Translations under genes and position numbers: made by a program
Part shown: piece by piece, positions 5,540 through 11,188 of the stretch
Layout of the letters: each line of letters opens with the position of its first letter
How positions within the stretch are numbered: position 1 is the stretch's first letter
NCBI GenBank assembly: GCA_030916785.1
Contig: JAUPVY010000007.1
Coordinates: 1-12,674 of the forward strand
Source: Patescibacteria group bacterium
Lineage (GTDB): Bacteria > Patescibacteriota > Minisyncoccia > Phycocordibacterales > DATDWN01
DNA length: 12,674 nucleotides
Direction of reading: 5' to 3'
Notes under the pieces: model-generated
Told to the model about the DNA's origin: nothing
Database searches by the model: none
Seen by the model: the letters and a program-made list of their open reading frames with translations, nothing else

Positions 5540-5567
5540 TTGACTTTTTTACATACATACATATAAT
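5540..5567 (+). promoter_or_regulatory. Promoter of the Panacea/toxin operon, apparently leaderless
   Basis: TTGACT (5540-5545), 16-bp spacer, TATAAT (5562-5567). Only six bases separate the -10 from the ATG at 5574, so transcription should start at or next to the start codon. The spacer contains ACAT three times in tandem, a possible binding site for the HTH antitoxin (autoregulation inferred). The rest of 5471-5539 shows no clear terminator. Confidence 0.75.
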
Positions 5568-5573
5568 AGAGGT

Positions 5574-6257
5574 ATGATTACTAAATATTCAAAATTTATT
5601 AAAGATGCCAGGTTAAAAAGAGGTCTCTCTCAATCTGACTTGGCCTTGAAATTGGCTATTTCTAGACCCTCATATATTGCCATAGAACAAGGTAAGAGGG
5701 AGTTGACTATGGGAGAGTTTGAAAAACTTTCCAGTATTTTAGGTGTATCTTTTGAGGAGGTGGAAAGTGGGGAATCTCCAAATTATGAGAAATACAAGCA
5801 AATGATTTTGTCTTTTTTAAGATTGAGTGGAAATGTCAAAAAAACAAAACTCGCTAAACTTGTATATCTTTCTGATTTTGCTTGGTTCTATAATCACTTA
5901 CAAAGTATGAGTGGTATGCAATATAGAAAAATTAAATATGGTCCAGTGCCGGATGCATATTTCAGGGCACTAGATGAGCTCGAAGAAGATGGAAAAATCG
6001 TGATTGATCGTAGAAATGATGATGGTAAAGAGATGATCGTTATAAGTGAGTCAGATAGTAATAAAAAACAAAAATTGGGGAGTATTACTGATGATGAGAA
6101 TACCCTTATGGAAAAAATATATAATAAATGGAAAGATAAAAAAACTGCTGAAATAGTTAACTTTACTCATAATCAATTGCCATATTTAATGGCTGACGAT
6201 GAGGAGATCGTTTCTTATGCTCTAATAACTCAAGAAGATCCTCATGAAGTTTACTAA
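5574..6257 (+). CDS. HTH-Panacea antitoxin (XRE + DUF4065/SocA-like, 227 aa)
   Basis: The N terminus (residues 6-61) is an XRE-type helix-turn-helix: FIKDARLKRGLSQSDLALKL, then SRPSYIAIEQGKRELT. Residues ~75-205 are a Panacea domain, also called DUF4065 or SocA-like, with TKLAKLVYLSDFAWF, YRKIKYGPVPDAYFRAL and DELEEDGKI. Panacea domains are known as antitoxin domains that neutralise many unrelated toxins, and HTH fusions let them also repress their own operon. The next gene overlaps the 3' end by 14 bp and looks like a toxin, the usual antitoxin-first order. A -10 element six bases before the ATG suggests a leaderless mRNA; there is no SD. Confident on domains; the antitoxin role is inferred from family and neighbour. 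Confidence 0.9.
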   Translation: MITKYSKFIKDARLKRGLSQSDLALKLAISRPSYIAIEQGKRELTMGEFEKLSSILGVSFEEVESGESPNYEKYKQMILSFLRLSGNVKKTKLAKLVYLSDFAWFYNHLQSMSGMQYRKIKYGPVPDAYFRALDELEEDGKIVIDRRNDDGKEMIVISESDSNKKQKLGSITDDENTLMEKIYNKWKDKKTAEIVNFTHNQLPYLMADDEEIVSYALITQEDPHEVY

Positions 6258-6642
6258 ACACAAAGTTGTCTTCGAACCTTTTTCAGAGAGACATTTCATA
6301 AGAACTTTTGCAAAAAAATATAAAAGTGCTTGGGATTTTACTTTTAGAACTATAACTGAAGAATTTGAGAAAATTGATGTCTTATTTTTAAAAAGTATTG
6401 CCGAATACATCACAGACAGAAATGCTGATGTTGTAATTTGCAAAACAGAATTTAAAATATCAGGTACTCAAGAATCTCGTCACGGATCTGGCAATAGATG
6501 TATTGTGGCCTGGAATGAAAGTAAACAGTTGGTGTCTGTTTTACTTGTATATAACAAAACAGATTTGAGTGGTACTAATGAAACGGCTGAATGGAAAAAG
6601 ATCATAAAAGACAATTATCCTGCATATAAAAATATATTATAA
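6244..6642 (+). CDS. RelE/HigB-like toxin partner (132 aa)
   Basis: Probable type II toxin. Features seen: N-terminal FEPFSERHFIRTFAKKYKSAW, a helical segment, then strands carrying VICKTEFKISGT, GSGNRCIVAW and VSVLLVYNKTD. This K..F......G..R..V........ILLVY.K pattern is that of RelE/HigB-like ribosome-dependent mRNA interferases. The protein is longer than classical RelE (~95 aa), as is common for Panacea-linked relatives. Catalytic residues in this superfamily vary, so activity cannot be confirmed from sequence. The ATG overlaps the antitoxin gene by 14 bp, implying translational coupling. The stop is directly followed by the ATG of the HEPN-like gene. It could instead be an inactive relative, but the intact frame and conserved basic residues argue against decay. 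Confidence 0.8.
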   Translation: MKFTKHKVVFEPFSERHFIRTFAKKYKSAWDFTFRTITEEFEKIDVLFLKSIAEYITDRNADVVICKTEFKISGTQESRHGSGNRCIVAWNESKQLVSVLLVYNKTDLSGTNETAEWKKIIKDNYPAYKNIL

Positions 6643-7038
6643 ATGATTGTTTCAATGGCAAAAAATTTACATCACAACGATTGGGTATTGCAACAGTTTA
6701 AGAGTGAATACCTAAAGACAACACATAGGAATGTTATTATACACGCCTCAATTATTGAAGGGACCTTAAGAAACATTAGTAAACAGGGGAGTTTTAGTGA
6801 AGCTGTAAAATCATTAGCTGTTTCTGGAAAAATTATTCCAAAAGAGACTCGTATTTTTGATAAAATAAAGAATACTAGAAATAGTCTTATTCACGATAGT
6901 TTTAGAAAAGAGTTTGATCAAGACAAGATTGATGGCTTGCGCGATCTTCTCATGGTACAAATTCAGGAGGCTTATAAGGAGAGCCATTTTTTAGAAAGGA
7001 ATTTAATTAATAAATACAAAATAAAAATTACTTTATGA
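6643..7038 (+). CDS. HEPN-like protein with Rx4H motif (131 aa)
   Basis: An all-alpha protein with R79-N-S-L-I-H84 preceded by KIKNT, matching the Rx4-6H signature of HEPN domains. Many of these are RNases in toxin-antitoxin, CRISPR and abortive-infection systems. The preceding helix (HASIIEGTLRNISKQ, 34-48) and the following long helix (KIDGLRDLLMVQIQEAYKES) fit the four-helix HEPN bundle. The ATG immediately follows the toxin stop; a second in-frame ATG four codons on is possible. The 3' end overlaps the next gene in an ATGA. As HEPN domains are short and divergent, the call rests mainly on the motif and helical layout. It may be a second effector or a structural component of the operon. 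Confidence 0.66.
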   Translation: MIVSMAKNLHHNDWVLQQFKSEYLKTTHRNVIIHASIIEGTLRNISKQGSFSEAVKSLAVSGKIIPKETRIFDKIKNTRNSLIHDSFRKEFDQDKIDGLRDLLMVQIQEAYKESHFLERNLINKYKIKITL

Positions 7039-7271
7039 GATACGGATATAAATATAAAAAACCGAGAAGTATGAGTAAGGAAGATGAGTTCGCATGGGTT
7101 GTTACCGGTGTTGTATTTATATTTTTTCTTATCGTCTATTCTATTTATGGTTTTGTGGCAAACTGCATTATTGAGTGGCCGATAAGATGGGATATGGGAA
7201 CATGTTGGCACGAACAGATAGGCCCAGCAAAGGAGAAGGCGTCCGAGAAAGCGATTATTTTTGTACCTTAA
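7035..7271 (+). CDS. Small single-TM protein, last gene of the operon (78 aa)
   Basis: An unrecognised protein with a basic N terminus (RYGYKYKKPR), one strong membrane helix at about residues 20-46 (FAWVVTGVVFIFFLIVYSIYGF) and a ~30-residue tail containing WPIRWDMGTCWHEQIGP. Positive charges before the helix suggest an N-in orientation with the tail outside. It overlaps the HEPN-like gene by 4 bp (ATGA), so it is translated by coupling and belongs to the same operon. Membrane components are common in defence operons, where they sense or damage the envelope, but no specific family is visible. No clear terminator follows before the convergent gene at 7297. Confidence 0.75.
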   Translation: MRYGYKYKKPRSMSKEDEFAWVVTGVVFIFFLIVYSIYGFVANCIIEWPIRWDMGTCWHEQIGPAKEKASEKAIIFVP

Positions 7272-7296
7272 TAAAGTAACCCTATTTTCCCCAATC

Positions 7297-7761
7297 CTAC
7301 CTCTCCGCAACTTCTTTCAACTTTTCCAAAGCTTTTGGCCACGCATCGGAAAACATTTCTTCATATTCTTCTGCAGTGTCAGTATCTACCTCAAACTTAG
7401 TACCGCCATCTACCTCGGTGAACGTATAATTTTCATGTGCTCCAATCCAAGGTTTTACTTGGTCGCTTGTGGTGTCTTCAACACCATTATTGATCATCCC
7501 TAAATGTCTTATGGAAATGAATTCCGGTTTTCTACTCTCAGCAATTTCTGACAACATACCGTTTTCCTTACCATTCTCATCTTCACTGCCGATAAATTTT
7601 ATAGTATCTCCTTTGTTCCACCCACCAACATAGGTAGAGGTTGAGCCGGGGGTTGGACTGAAGACTCTCGTCCACTCCACATAACTCTCTTTATTAATAA
7701 CTGTGTCCCAAACCTTTTCTGGTTTGGCATTTATAAATATTTCAAAATGTAATTTTTTCAT
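7297..7761 (-). CDS. SRPBCC / AHSA1-like protein (154 aa)
   Basis: A START-like beta-alpha-beta barrel protein. Seen: HFEIFINAKPEKVWDTVIN at the start (strand then helix, with the family KVW motif), GGWNKGDTIKF, IRHLG, ENYTFTEVDGGTKFEVDTDT and a final long helix EMFSDAWPKALEKLKEVAE. This is the usual layout and length (~150 aa) of Activator of Hsp90 ATPase homologue 1-like proteins; in bacteria their ligands are mostly unknown. It is intact, starts at the ATG at 7761 without an SD, and lies convergent with the island genes, 25 bp past the end of the last one. It looks like an ordinary chromosomal gene and so marks the right edge of the island. Confidence 0.88.
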   Translation of the reverse strand: MKKLHFEIFINAKPEKVWDTVINKESYVEWTRVFSPTPGSTSTYVGGWNKGDTIKFIGSEDENGKENGMLSEIAESRKPEFISIRHLGMINNGVEDTTSDQVKPWIGAHENYTFTEVDGGTKFEVDTDTAEEYEEMFSDAWPKALEKLKEVAER

Positions 7762-7793
7762 GATTCTAATTTTAACATTAATTTTTCTATTCT

Positions 7794-7819
7794 AAAAAAC
7801 TGCCTTTCGGCAGTTTTTT
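7794..7819 (-). terminator. Terminator of the DUF975 gene
   Basis: AAAAAACTGCC (7794-7804) and GGCAGTTTTTT (7809-7819) form a perfect 11-bp stem with a 4-nt loop. It can act in both directions. It lies between the two minus-strand genes and separates their transcripts. Confidence 0.9.
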
Positions 7820-7825
7820 GAAATA

Positions 7826-8419
7826 CTAGTTAGCTGCTCCCTCCACTCTCTTCAAATCCTCATAAAACTTTGTAGTACTGATCTGTAGGTAGGGGATAAA
7901 CCACAAGAAACCAATACCAAGGGTAAGAATAGAGAGTAATGCCCAACCAATAAATCGGAGTCCTAAACAGAAAAATTTCCATTTGTTACCCATCATCATT
8001 TTTTTACTTCTAGCCATAGCTTCCTTTGCTCCCATAGATTCATTGTCGGCAAGAATATAAAAAGTCATAGCGTAAGAAAGAGCGGCAACGATACCGGGAA
8101 CGATGAGAAGCAGAGCCCACAATAAAACGTAAACCATAACCAGAACCTGCGCTACTAGAGCTGTACTAAATCTTGCAAACCCATCAAACAGTTGTTCTAG
8201 TTTTGGATTTTGATTTCTGACTAGAGCTAATGAAAAAATAATGAGACCAAGAGTCATTGGTCCGCCTATTAGAATACCTAGAACACCACCACTTTTTGGA
8301 ATGGTTTGGATAGCCATGGTGATCACGGAGTAAACAAACATGGTACCTACTGCCAAACCCCATCTGCCAGCCAGAGCTTCTCTGGCTTGTTGCATCAACG
8401 TTGCATTTTCTGTTTTCAT
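7826..8419 (-). CDS. DUF975 family integral membrane protein (197 aa)
   Basis: Hydrophobic segments at about residues 22-40, 46-67, 86-122 (likely two helices) and 149-178. DUF975 hallmarks are present: GGPMTLGLI, LFDGFARF, the LLLIVPGIVAALSYAM stretch, SKKMMMGNKWKFFCL and IGFLWFIPY followed by FYEDL. Family function is not established. Length and ends are normal. The start ATG at 8419 has no SD. A TATAAT -10 lies 33 bp upstream and a perfect hairpin terminator directly follows the stop, so it is monocistronic. It is divergent from the GC-rich gene at 8595. Confidence 0.88.
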   Translation of the reverse strand: MKTENATLMQQAREALAGRWGLAVGTMFVYSVITMAIQTIPKSGGVLGILIGGPMTLGLIIFSLALVRNQNPKLEQLFDGFARFSTALVAQVLVMVYVLLWALLLIVPGIVAALSYAMTFYILADNESMGAKEAMARSKKMMMGNKWKFFCLGLRFIGWALLSILTLGIGFLWFIPYLQISTTKFYEDLKRVEGAAN

Positions 8420-8451
8420 TTTGAGTTAATTAAAATAATAATTTAGATAAT

Positions 8452-8457
8452 ATTATA
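8452..8457 (-). promoter_or_regulatory. -10 element of the DUF975 gene
   Basis: TATAAT on the minus strand, 32 bp upstream of the ATG. No convincing -35: TTCTAA sits at a 17-bp spacing but matches poorly. Confidence 0.5.
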
Positions 8458-8499
8458 CAACAAGTAGTTTTGCTTTAGAAGACAAGGGTTTCTGTATAC

Positions 8500-8528
8500 T
8501 TGACTCTTACAACAAAATATGCTATACT
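8500..8528 (+). promoter_or_regulatory. Promoter of the 8595-9464 gene
   Basis: TTGACT (8500-8505), 17-bp spacer, TATACT (8523-8528). The sequence from -35 through the first ~28 transcribed bases is homologous to the promoter at 9528-9555. Confidence 0.85.
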
Positions 8529-8535
8529 TCACAAG

Positions 8536-8557
8536 GTTGTGCGGTGAGTGATCTCAC
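8536..8557 (+). promoter_or_regulatory. Conserved 5' leader element, copy 1
   Basis: Twenty-one bases starting GTTGTGCGGTGAGTGATCTC begin seven bases after the -10, at the expected +1. They are identical to 9563-9583. GTGAG/CTCAC with a TGAT loop forms a small hairpin in this copy. The CDS starts about 40 nt further on. Confidence 0.75.
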
Positions 8558-8594
8558 TGCTTGAAGTACTTTCACAAAAAAGAAAGGATTGCTT

Positions 8595-9464
8595 ATGACA
8601 GCATTAGAAAGGCAGGAAGAGGCTTTGATTAACAGGGTGCGTGGCACTCTGGAGACGGGAAAGGCTGTCGCGGTTTTGGGTTGGATGAAATCCAACCACG
8701 ACAAGTTCACCAGGAGGGTTCAGAAGACTGGTAAGGTGACCTTCTACGAGAAGACACCGGACAGGTTGGGGACATCGGTTGGTTTCGGGATTTTCAGGCT
8801 CGGAAGCACGCACAGTGATTTCGAGAGGCTGAGTGTCCGGACCGACTGTCATCCGACAGTTCTCAGTCACGGTGACATCAAGAGGGTGCTCAAAGCGGCG
8901 TGTCAGCAGGTCAGGCACCTGGTTCCTGTGGTTACGGAGGAGAAAGTTTCTTCCGTCGTCGTTCCCGAGCCTATCGTGGTCATTCCGACCCCGAAGCTCG
9001 AAGTTTCAACCGAAAAGGTGCAGACTGCACCGGAGGAGAATAAAATGCAAGAAGATGTGGCCGGTTTCATCGTCGCCTTCATGAAGGAGGCGGACAAGAA
9101 CGGCGGGCTTGTCGGAAAGAATGTCCTCGGGGACATCCGGCGGGCTCACGGCATCAAGCACTCCAACGCCAACCTCGTCAAGGCGGGGAGGATCGTCGCA
9201 GTGATCTCGCAGGGGAGGACGAAGGCCGGCAAGTACAAGGCATCTGAGAAGATGCGGAAGGAGGCCGGTCAGCTCCCCGAAGTGGCAACGGTTGTCGCCT
9301 CGGACGATCCGTTCACCCAGGCTCGGGCGTTCATCGCACGGGGGCCTGCACTCGAGGAGCAGATCCTCCAGCTCCAGATCCAGCTCGAGGAGCTCCAGAA
9401 GAAGCTGGACCAGGTCACTTCGGCCAAGGAGCTTTTGAAAAAGCTGACCGACCTGACCACCTAG
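8595..9464 (+). CDS. Orphan 289-aa protein with C-terminal coiled coil
   Basis: I do not recognise this protein. Residues 1-108 form a basic globular region (GWMKSNHDKFTRRVQKTGK, FGIFRLGSTHSDFERLSVRT). Residues ~109-147 are a Val/Pro/Glu-rich linker (VVVPEPIVVIPTPK). Residues ~150-225 are a second helical basic domain (FIVAFMKEADKNG, KNVLGDIRRAHGI, KYKASEKMRKEAG). Residues ~251-285 are a coiled coil with Leu/Ile heptads (EEQILQLQIQLEELQKKLDQ). The ATG at 8595 has AAAGGA six bases upstream; the TTG two codons earlier lies within the SD gap and is rejected. The last ~400 bp are strikingly GC-rich, unlike the first part, hinting at a composite origin. It is monocistronic with a strong terminator. 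A nucleic-acid-binding or scaffold role is only a guess from charge and coiled coil. Confidence 0.85.
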   Translation: MTALERQEEALINRVRGTLETGKAVAVLGWMKSNHDKFTRRVQKTGKVTFYEKTPDRLGTSVGFGIFRLGSTHSDFERLSVRTDCHPTVLSHGDIKRVLKAACQQVRHLVPVVTEEKVSSVVVPEPIVVIPTPKLEVSTEKVQTAPEENKMQEDVAGFIVAFMKEADKNGGLVGKNVLGDIRRAHGIKHSNANLVKAGRIVAVISQGRTKAGKYKASEKMRKEAGQLPEVATVVASDDPFTQARAFIARGPALEEQILQLQIQLEELQKKLDQVTSAKELLKKLTDLTT

Positions 9465-9477
9465 GTCGCGACCCAAA

Positions 9478-9522
9478 CCCGACATCAGAGTATTTACTCT
9501 GGTGTCGGGGGAGGGTTTTTTT
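9478..9522 (+). terminator. Terminator of the 8595-9464 gene
   Basis: Stem CCCGACA-T-CAGAGT (9478-9491) with ACTCTG-G-TGTCGGG (9496-9509), loop ATTT, then GGAGGG and a T7 tract. Confidence 0.93.
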
Positions 9523-9527
9523 GTTAC

Positions 9528-9555
9528 TTGACTTTAATAAAAAATATGTTATACT
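9528..9555 (+). promoter_or_regulatory. Promoter of the 9619-10086 gene
   Basis: TTGACT (9528-9533), 16-bp spacer, TATACT (9550-9555). It starts only a few bases after the T-tract of the preceding terminator. Confidence 0.83.
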
Positions 9556-9562
9556 TAATAAA

Positions 9563-9583
9563 GTTGTGCGGTGAGTGATCTCA
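9563..9583 (+). promoter_or_regulatory. Conserved 5' leader element, copy 2
   Basis: The same 21 bases as at 8536-8556, at the same distance (13 bp) from the start of the -10. TGAG/CTCA can pair around TGAT; the outermost pair seen in copy 1 is lost here. Beyond this block the two leaders diverge until the SD. Confidence 0.75.
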
Positions 9584-9618
9584 TCGTACTGGTACGTTTC
9601 CAACAAGAGAGGCATCAA

Positions 9619-10086
9619 ATGGCAACAAAGGTCTCGGTTGAACGGCACATTGAGCAGGTTCGCAACGGTAGCCACTACAAGGGCTACGTGAAGATCTCCG
9701 ACACGAAGCTCGACTACGACCTCGTGTTCGGAGTTCCGATCGAGAGGCTCGAAAACATGGAACCGACTGCGGACGAGAACGAAATCCGTCGGATCTTCCA
9801 GCTCACGGTGAAGCGCAACAACGCGAACATCGAGCTTACGAAGGAGGAGTACGGTTTCTTCTTCTCGATGGTCGTGGAGCTTGCGGTGGATTTCTACAAT
9901 AACCCGCAGACTCGCGACGCTAACAAGGGTTTGATGGGCTCGATGCTACAGGGCAGAGGTCCACTGTCCTCCTTCGGTGCCTCGGCTTCGATTGGTATGA
10001 CGAGCAGTGGGTCGTACAACTTCACTCCGAAGCTCTGTGAGATGTTGAGCACACCGAAGTTCGGCTGTGCTCTGGTCGCTGCCTAG
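9619..10086 (+). CDS. Orphan 155-aa protein, GC-rich
   Basis: An unrecognised protein. Residues 1-40 are strand-rich (HYKGYVKISDTKLDYDLVFG), then an acidic segment (LENMEPTADENEIRRIF). A helix-rich middle follows (LTKEEYGFFFSMVVELAVDFYN, 73-94), then a low-complexity Gly/Ser/Met tail (MGSMLQGRGPLSSFGASAS). It ends in CALVAA, similar to the KQAVVAA end of the zinc-ribbon protein. The ATG at 9619 has GAGAGG six bases upstream, which decides the start; a GTG 16 codons earlier lies inside the conserved leader and is rejected. It shares promoter and leader with the preceding gene but not protein sequence. Own strong terminator. No signal peptide, transmembrane helix or catalytic motif. Confidence 0.83.
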   Translation: MATKVSVERHIEQVRNGSHYKGYVKISDTKLDYDLVFGVPIERLENMEPTADENEIRRIFQLTVKRNNANIELTKEEYGFFFSMVVELAVDFYNNPQTRDANKGLMGSMLQGRGPLSSFGASASIGMTSSGSYNFTPKLCEMLSTPKFGCALVAA

Positions 10087-10110
10087 GCAATACGACGAAG
10101 TCCCACTTCA

Positions 10111-10155
10111 GGGTCCCAAGCGAAATTCCTTTCGCTTGGGACCCTTCTTTTTTTA
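10111..10155 (+). terminator. Terminator of the 9619-10086 gene
   Basis: GGGTCCCAAGCGAAA (10111-10125) and TTTCGCTTGGGACCC (10130-10144) form a perfect 15-bp stem with a 4-nt loop, followed by TTCTTTTTTT. Confidence 0.96.
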
Positions 10156-10164
10156 TTCACCATA

Positions 10165-10173
10165 TGTTATAAT
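10165..10173 (+). promoter_or_regulatory. Extended -10 promoter of the structured leader / 57-aa gene
   Basis: TGTTATAAT: a TATAAT (10168-10173) with the TG of an extended -10. No good -35 is visible. Predicted start is about 10180, giving a leader of ~155 nt. Confidence 0.68.
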
Positions 10174-10211
10174 ATTCCTGTAGGTAAGTTATTTGAAAAA
10201 ATGTTTTGGAA

Positions 10212-10308
10212 CCTCTTTTCTTCTTTTCTGATCAAAAAAATTGGTCAAAAGGGAAGAGGGGGGCAGCCTGACAATTAGTCAGCGTATTGTGTCTCGTCCA
10301 CACAATAC
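10212..10308 (+). ncRNA. Structured 5' leader or small RNA with three consecutive hairpins
   Basis: Hairpin 1 pairs CCTCTTTTC (10212-10220) with GGGAAGAGG (10251-10259), with two G-U pairs. It extends by TTTT/AAAA and GATC/GGTC around an A-rich loop. Hairpin 2 is CTGAC/GTCAG (10268-10282). Hairpin 3 is GTATTGTGT/ACACAATAC (10284-10308), nine perfect pairs. They follow a promoter and precede a short gene without SD by 27 nt. This may be a regulatory leader or an independent RNA; no known riboswitch family is recognised. Confidence 0.5.
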
Positions 10309-10334
10309 CCAAGTCTCTCTCAATCATTAATAAC

Positions 10335-10508
10335 ATGAAAATATTAAGGGTTGTGGGACTTGGTTTGACTATTGTCATGCTCAAGTTCCTGGTCCCGAAG
10401 GTGTTTATGGGACTCGAGAATACGCTCCTCGTGTTCTTTGAGACCATTCAGACTGTTCTCGCTAGTAGCAGACAGTCACTCACCGCGGGATTCAATCTTC
10501 CGCAGTAG
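10335..10508 (+). CDS. Small membrane protein (57 aa)
   Basis: An unrecognised small protein with a hydrophobic N-terminal half (residues ~5-25, VVGLGLTIVMLKFLVPKVFM), probably one membrane helix. A second amphipathic, hydrophobic stretch follows (LENTLLVFFETIQTVLAS), with a polar tail ending GFNLPQ. The ATG at 10335 has no SD; an upstream in-frame ATG at 10287 falls within hairpin 3 of the leader and is less likely. A strong terminator 5 bp after the stop and a promoter ~160 bp upstream make a single-gene unit. It could be a small envelope protein or a TisB-like toxic peptide controlled by its leader; that role is speculative. Confidence 0.62.
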   Translation: MKILRVVGLGLTIVMLKFLVPKVFMGLENTLLVFFETIQTVLASSRQSLTAGFNLPQ

Positions 10509-10512
10509 AGAC

Positions 10513-10548
10513 AAAACCGGCCGCCCTCGACAGGCGTGCCGGTTTTTT
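10513..10548 (+). terminator. Terminator of the 57-aa gene
   Basis: AAAACCGGC (10513-10521) with GCCGGTTTT (10538-10546), plus an inner CGCC/GGCG stem, then TT. Confidence 0.92.
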
Positions 10549-10554
10549 CATACA

Positions 10555-10563
10555 TGTTATAAT
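10555..10563 (+). promoter_or_regulatory. Extended -10 promoter, leaderless
   Basis: TGTTATAAT, identical in its core to the element at 10165-10173. The ATG of a 26-codon ORF lies six bases after it. No -35: the upstream DNA is the previous terminator. Confidence 0.65.
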
Positions 10564-10569
10564 GTGATT

Positions 10570-10650
10570 ATGGAAAAAGTTTATGCAGAAGTAGGTTTTG
10601 GATTTTTAAGAAAGTTTTTGTTTTATCAACAAAAAATGGCATTGAGTTAA
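10570..10650 (+). CDS. Possible leaderless 26-aa microprotein or leader peptide
   Basis: MEKVYAEVGFGFLRKFLFYQQ plus five residues, ending at TAA. It begins six bases after an extended -10, the same spacing as at the Panacea operon, so it would be translated from the mRNA 5' end. It has a hydrophobic-aromatic centre (VGFGFLRKFLFY). It lies 61 bp upstream of the rhodanese gene, so it could be its leader peptide or simply the 5' edge of that transcript. Too short for family recognition. Confidence 0.4.
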   Translation: MEKVYAEVGFGFLRKFLFYQQKMALS

Positions 10651-10711
10651 AAAGTAAAAATAAAAACAGATTAAAAATATTATTTGGAATAGGTGGTAAT
10701 AATCAAAAATT

Positions 10712-11137
10712 ATGAACAGATACATTTTTATAAGTATTCTCATTGCAGGTGGTTTGATTGTATATGGTGGGTATGCCTCTAGGTGTAGTGGGGCAGAGTG
10801 TGATATTAAAAACACGGATAACCAAATTAATACAAAAATGAATCTAGAGCAAATAAAAAAACAAGTTGAGAGTAATGAAGTGTTTCTCCTTGATGTTAGA
10901 GAGGTGAATGAGTGGGATCTGGGCCATATTGCGGGTGCCAAACTCATATCACTCGGTAATATAAATGCAGAAACAACAAAAGACTTACCCAAAGACATGC
11001 CGATCTATGTTTATTGTAGGTCTGGTAGTAGAGCCGGTCAGGCAGTAACAGCATTGAAACAACTAGGTTTCAGTAACGCTATAAATATTGGAGGTATCAT
11101 ACACTGGCAAGAGGAAGGTGGAGAACTAGTACAATAA
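10712..11137 (+). CDS. Membrane-anchored rhodanese-domain protein (141 aa)
   Basis: A single rhodanese domain that probably carries a persulfide on Cys102 in the active loop CRSGSR (102-107). Other family marks are VFLLDVREVNEWDLGHIAGA (57-76), AVTALKQLGFSNAINIGGI and the terminal HWQEEG. Residues 4-21 are a hydrophobic signal-anchor, with no perfect lipobox before Cys25, so the domain is expected outside the cytoplasmic membrane. Possible roles are sulfur transfer or thiol handling at the cell surface; the acceptor is unknown. The ATG at 10712 lacks an SD close enough to use (AGGTGG is 16 bases away). It is probably transcribed from the promoter at 10555. Intact and of normal length for single-domain forms. 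Confidence 0.93.
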   Translation: MNRYIFISILIAGGLIVYGGYASRCSGAECDIKNTDNQINTKMNLEQIKKQVESNEVFLLDVREVNEWDLGHIAGAKLISLGNINAETTKDLPKDMPIYVYCRSGSRAGQAVTALKQLGFSNAINIGGIIHWQEEGGELVQ

Positions 11138-11150
11138 ATATTTTTTGTGG

Positions 11151-11159
11151 TGTTATAAT
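11151..11159 (+). promoter_or_regulatory. Extended -10 promoter of the four-TM gene
   Basis: TGTTATAAT again, 29 bp upstream of the ATG and 14 bp after the rhodanese stop. No -35 match. Confidence 0.6.
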
Positions 11160-11188
11160 AATATATTATAAGTAATTTTATTTTTGCT

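Noticed and set aside
9006..9485. Minus-strand 159-codon ORF opposite the coiled-coil gene
   Set aside because: It is Leu/Glu/Arg-rich low-complexity sequence produced by the GC-rich coding strand, starts inside the terminator hairpin and has no promoter or SD.
10232..10447. Minus-strand 71-codon ORF across the structured leader
   Set aside because: No SD or promoter on that strand; it overlaps the hairpins and the 57-aa gene with its matching promoter and terminator.
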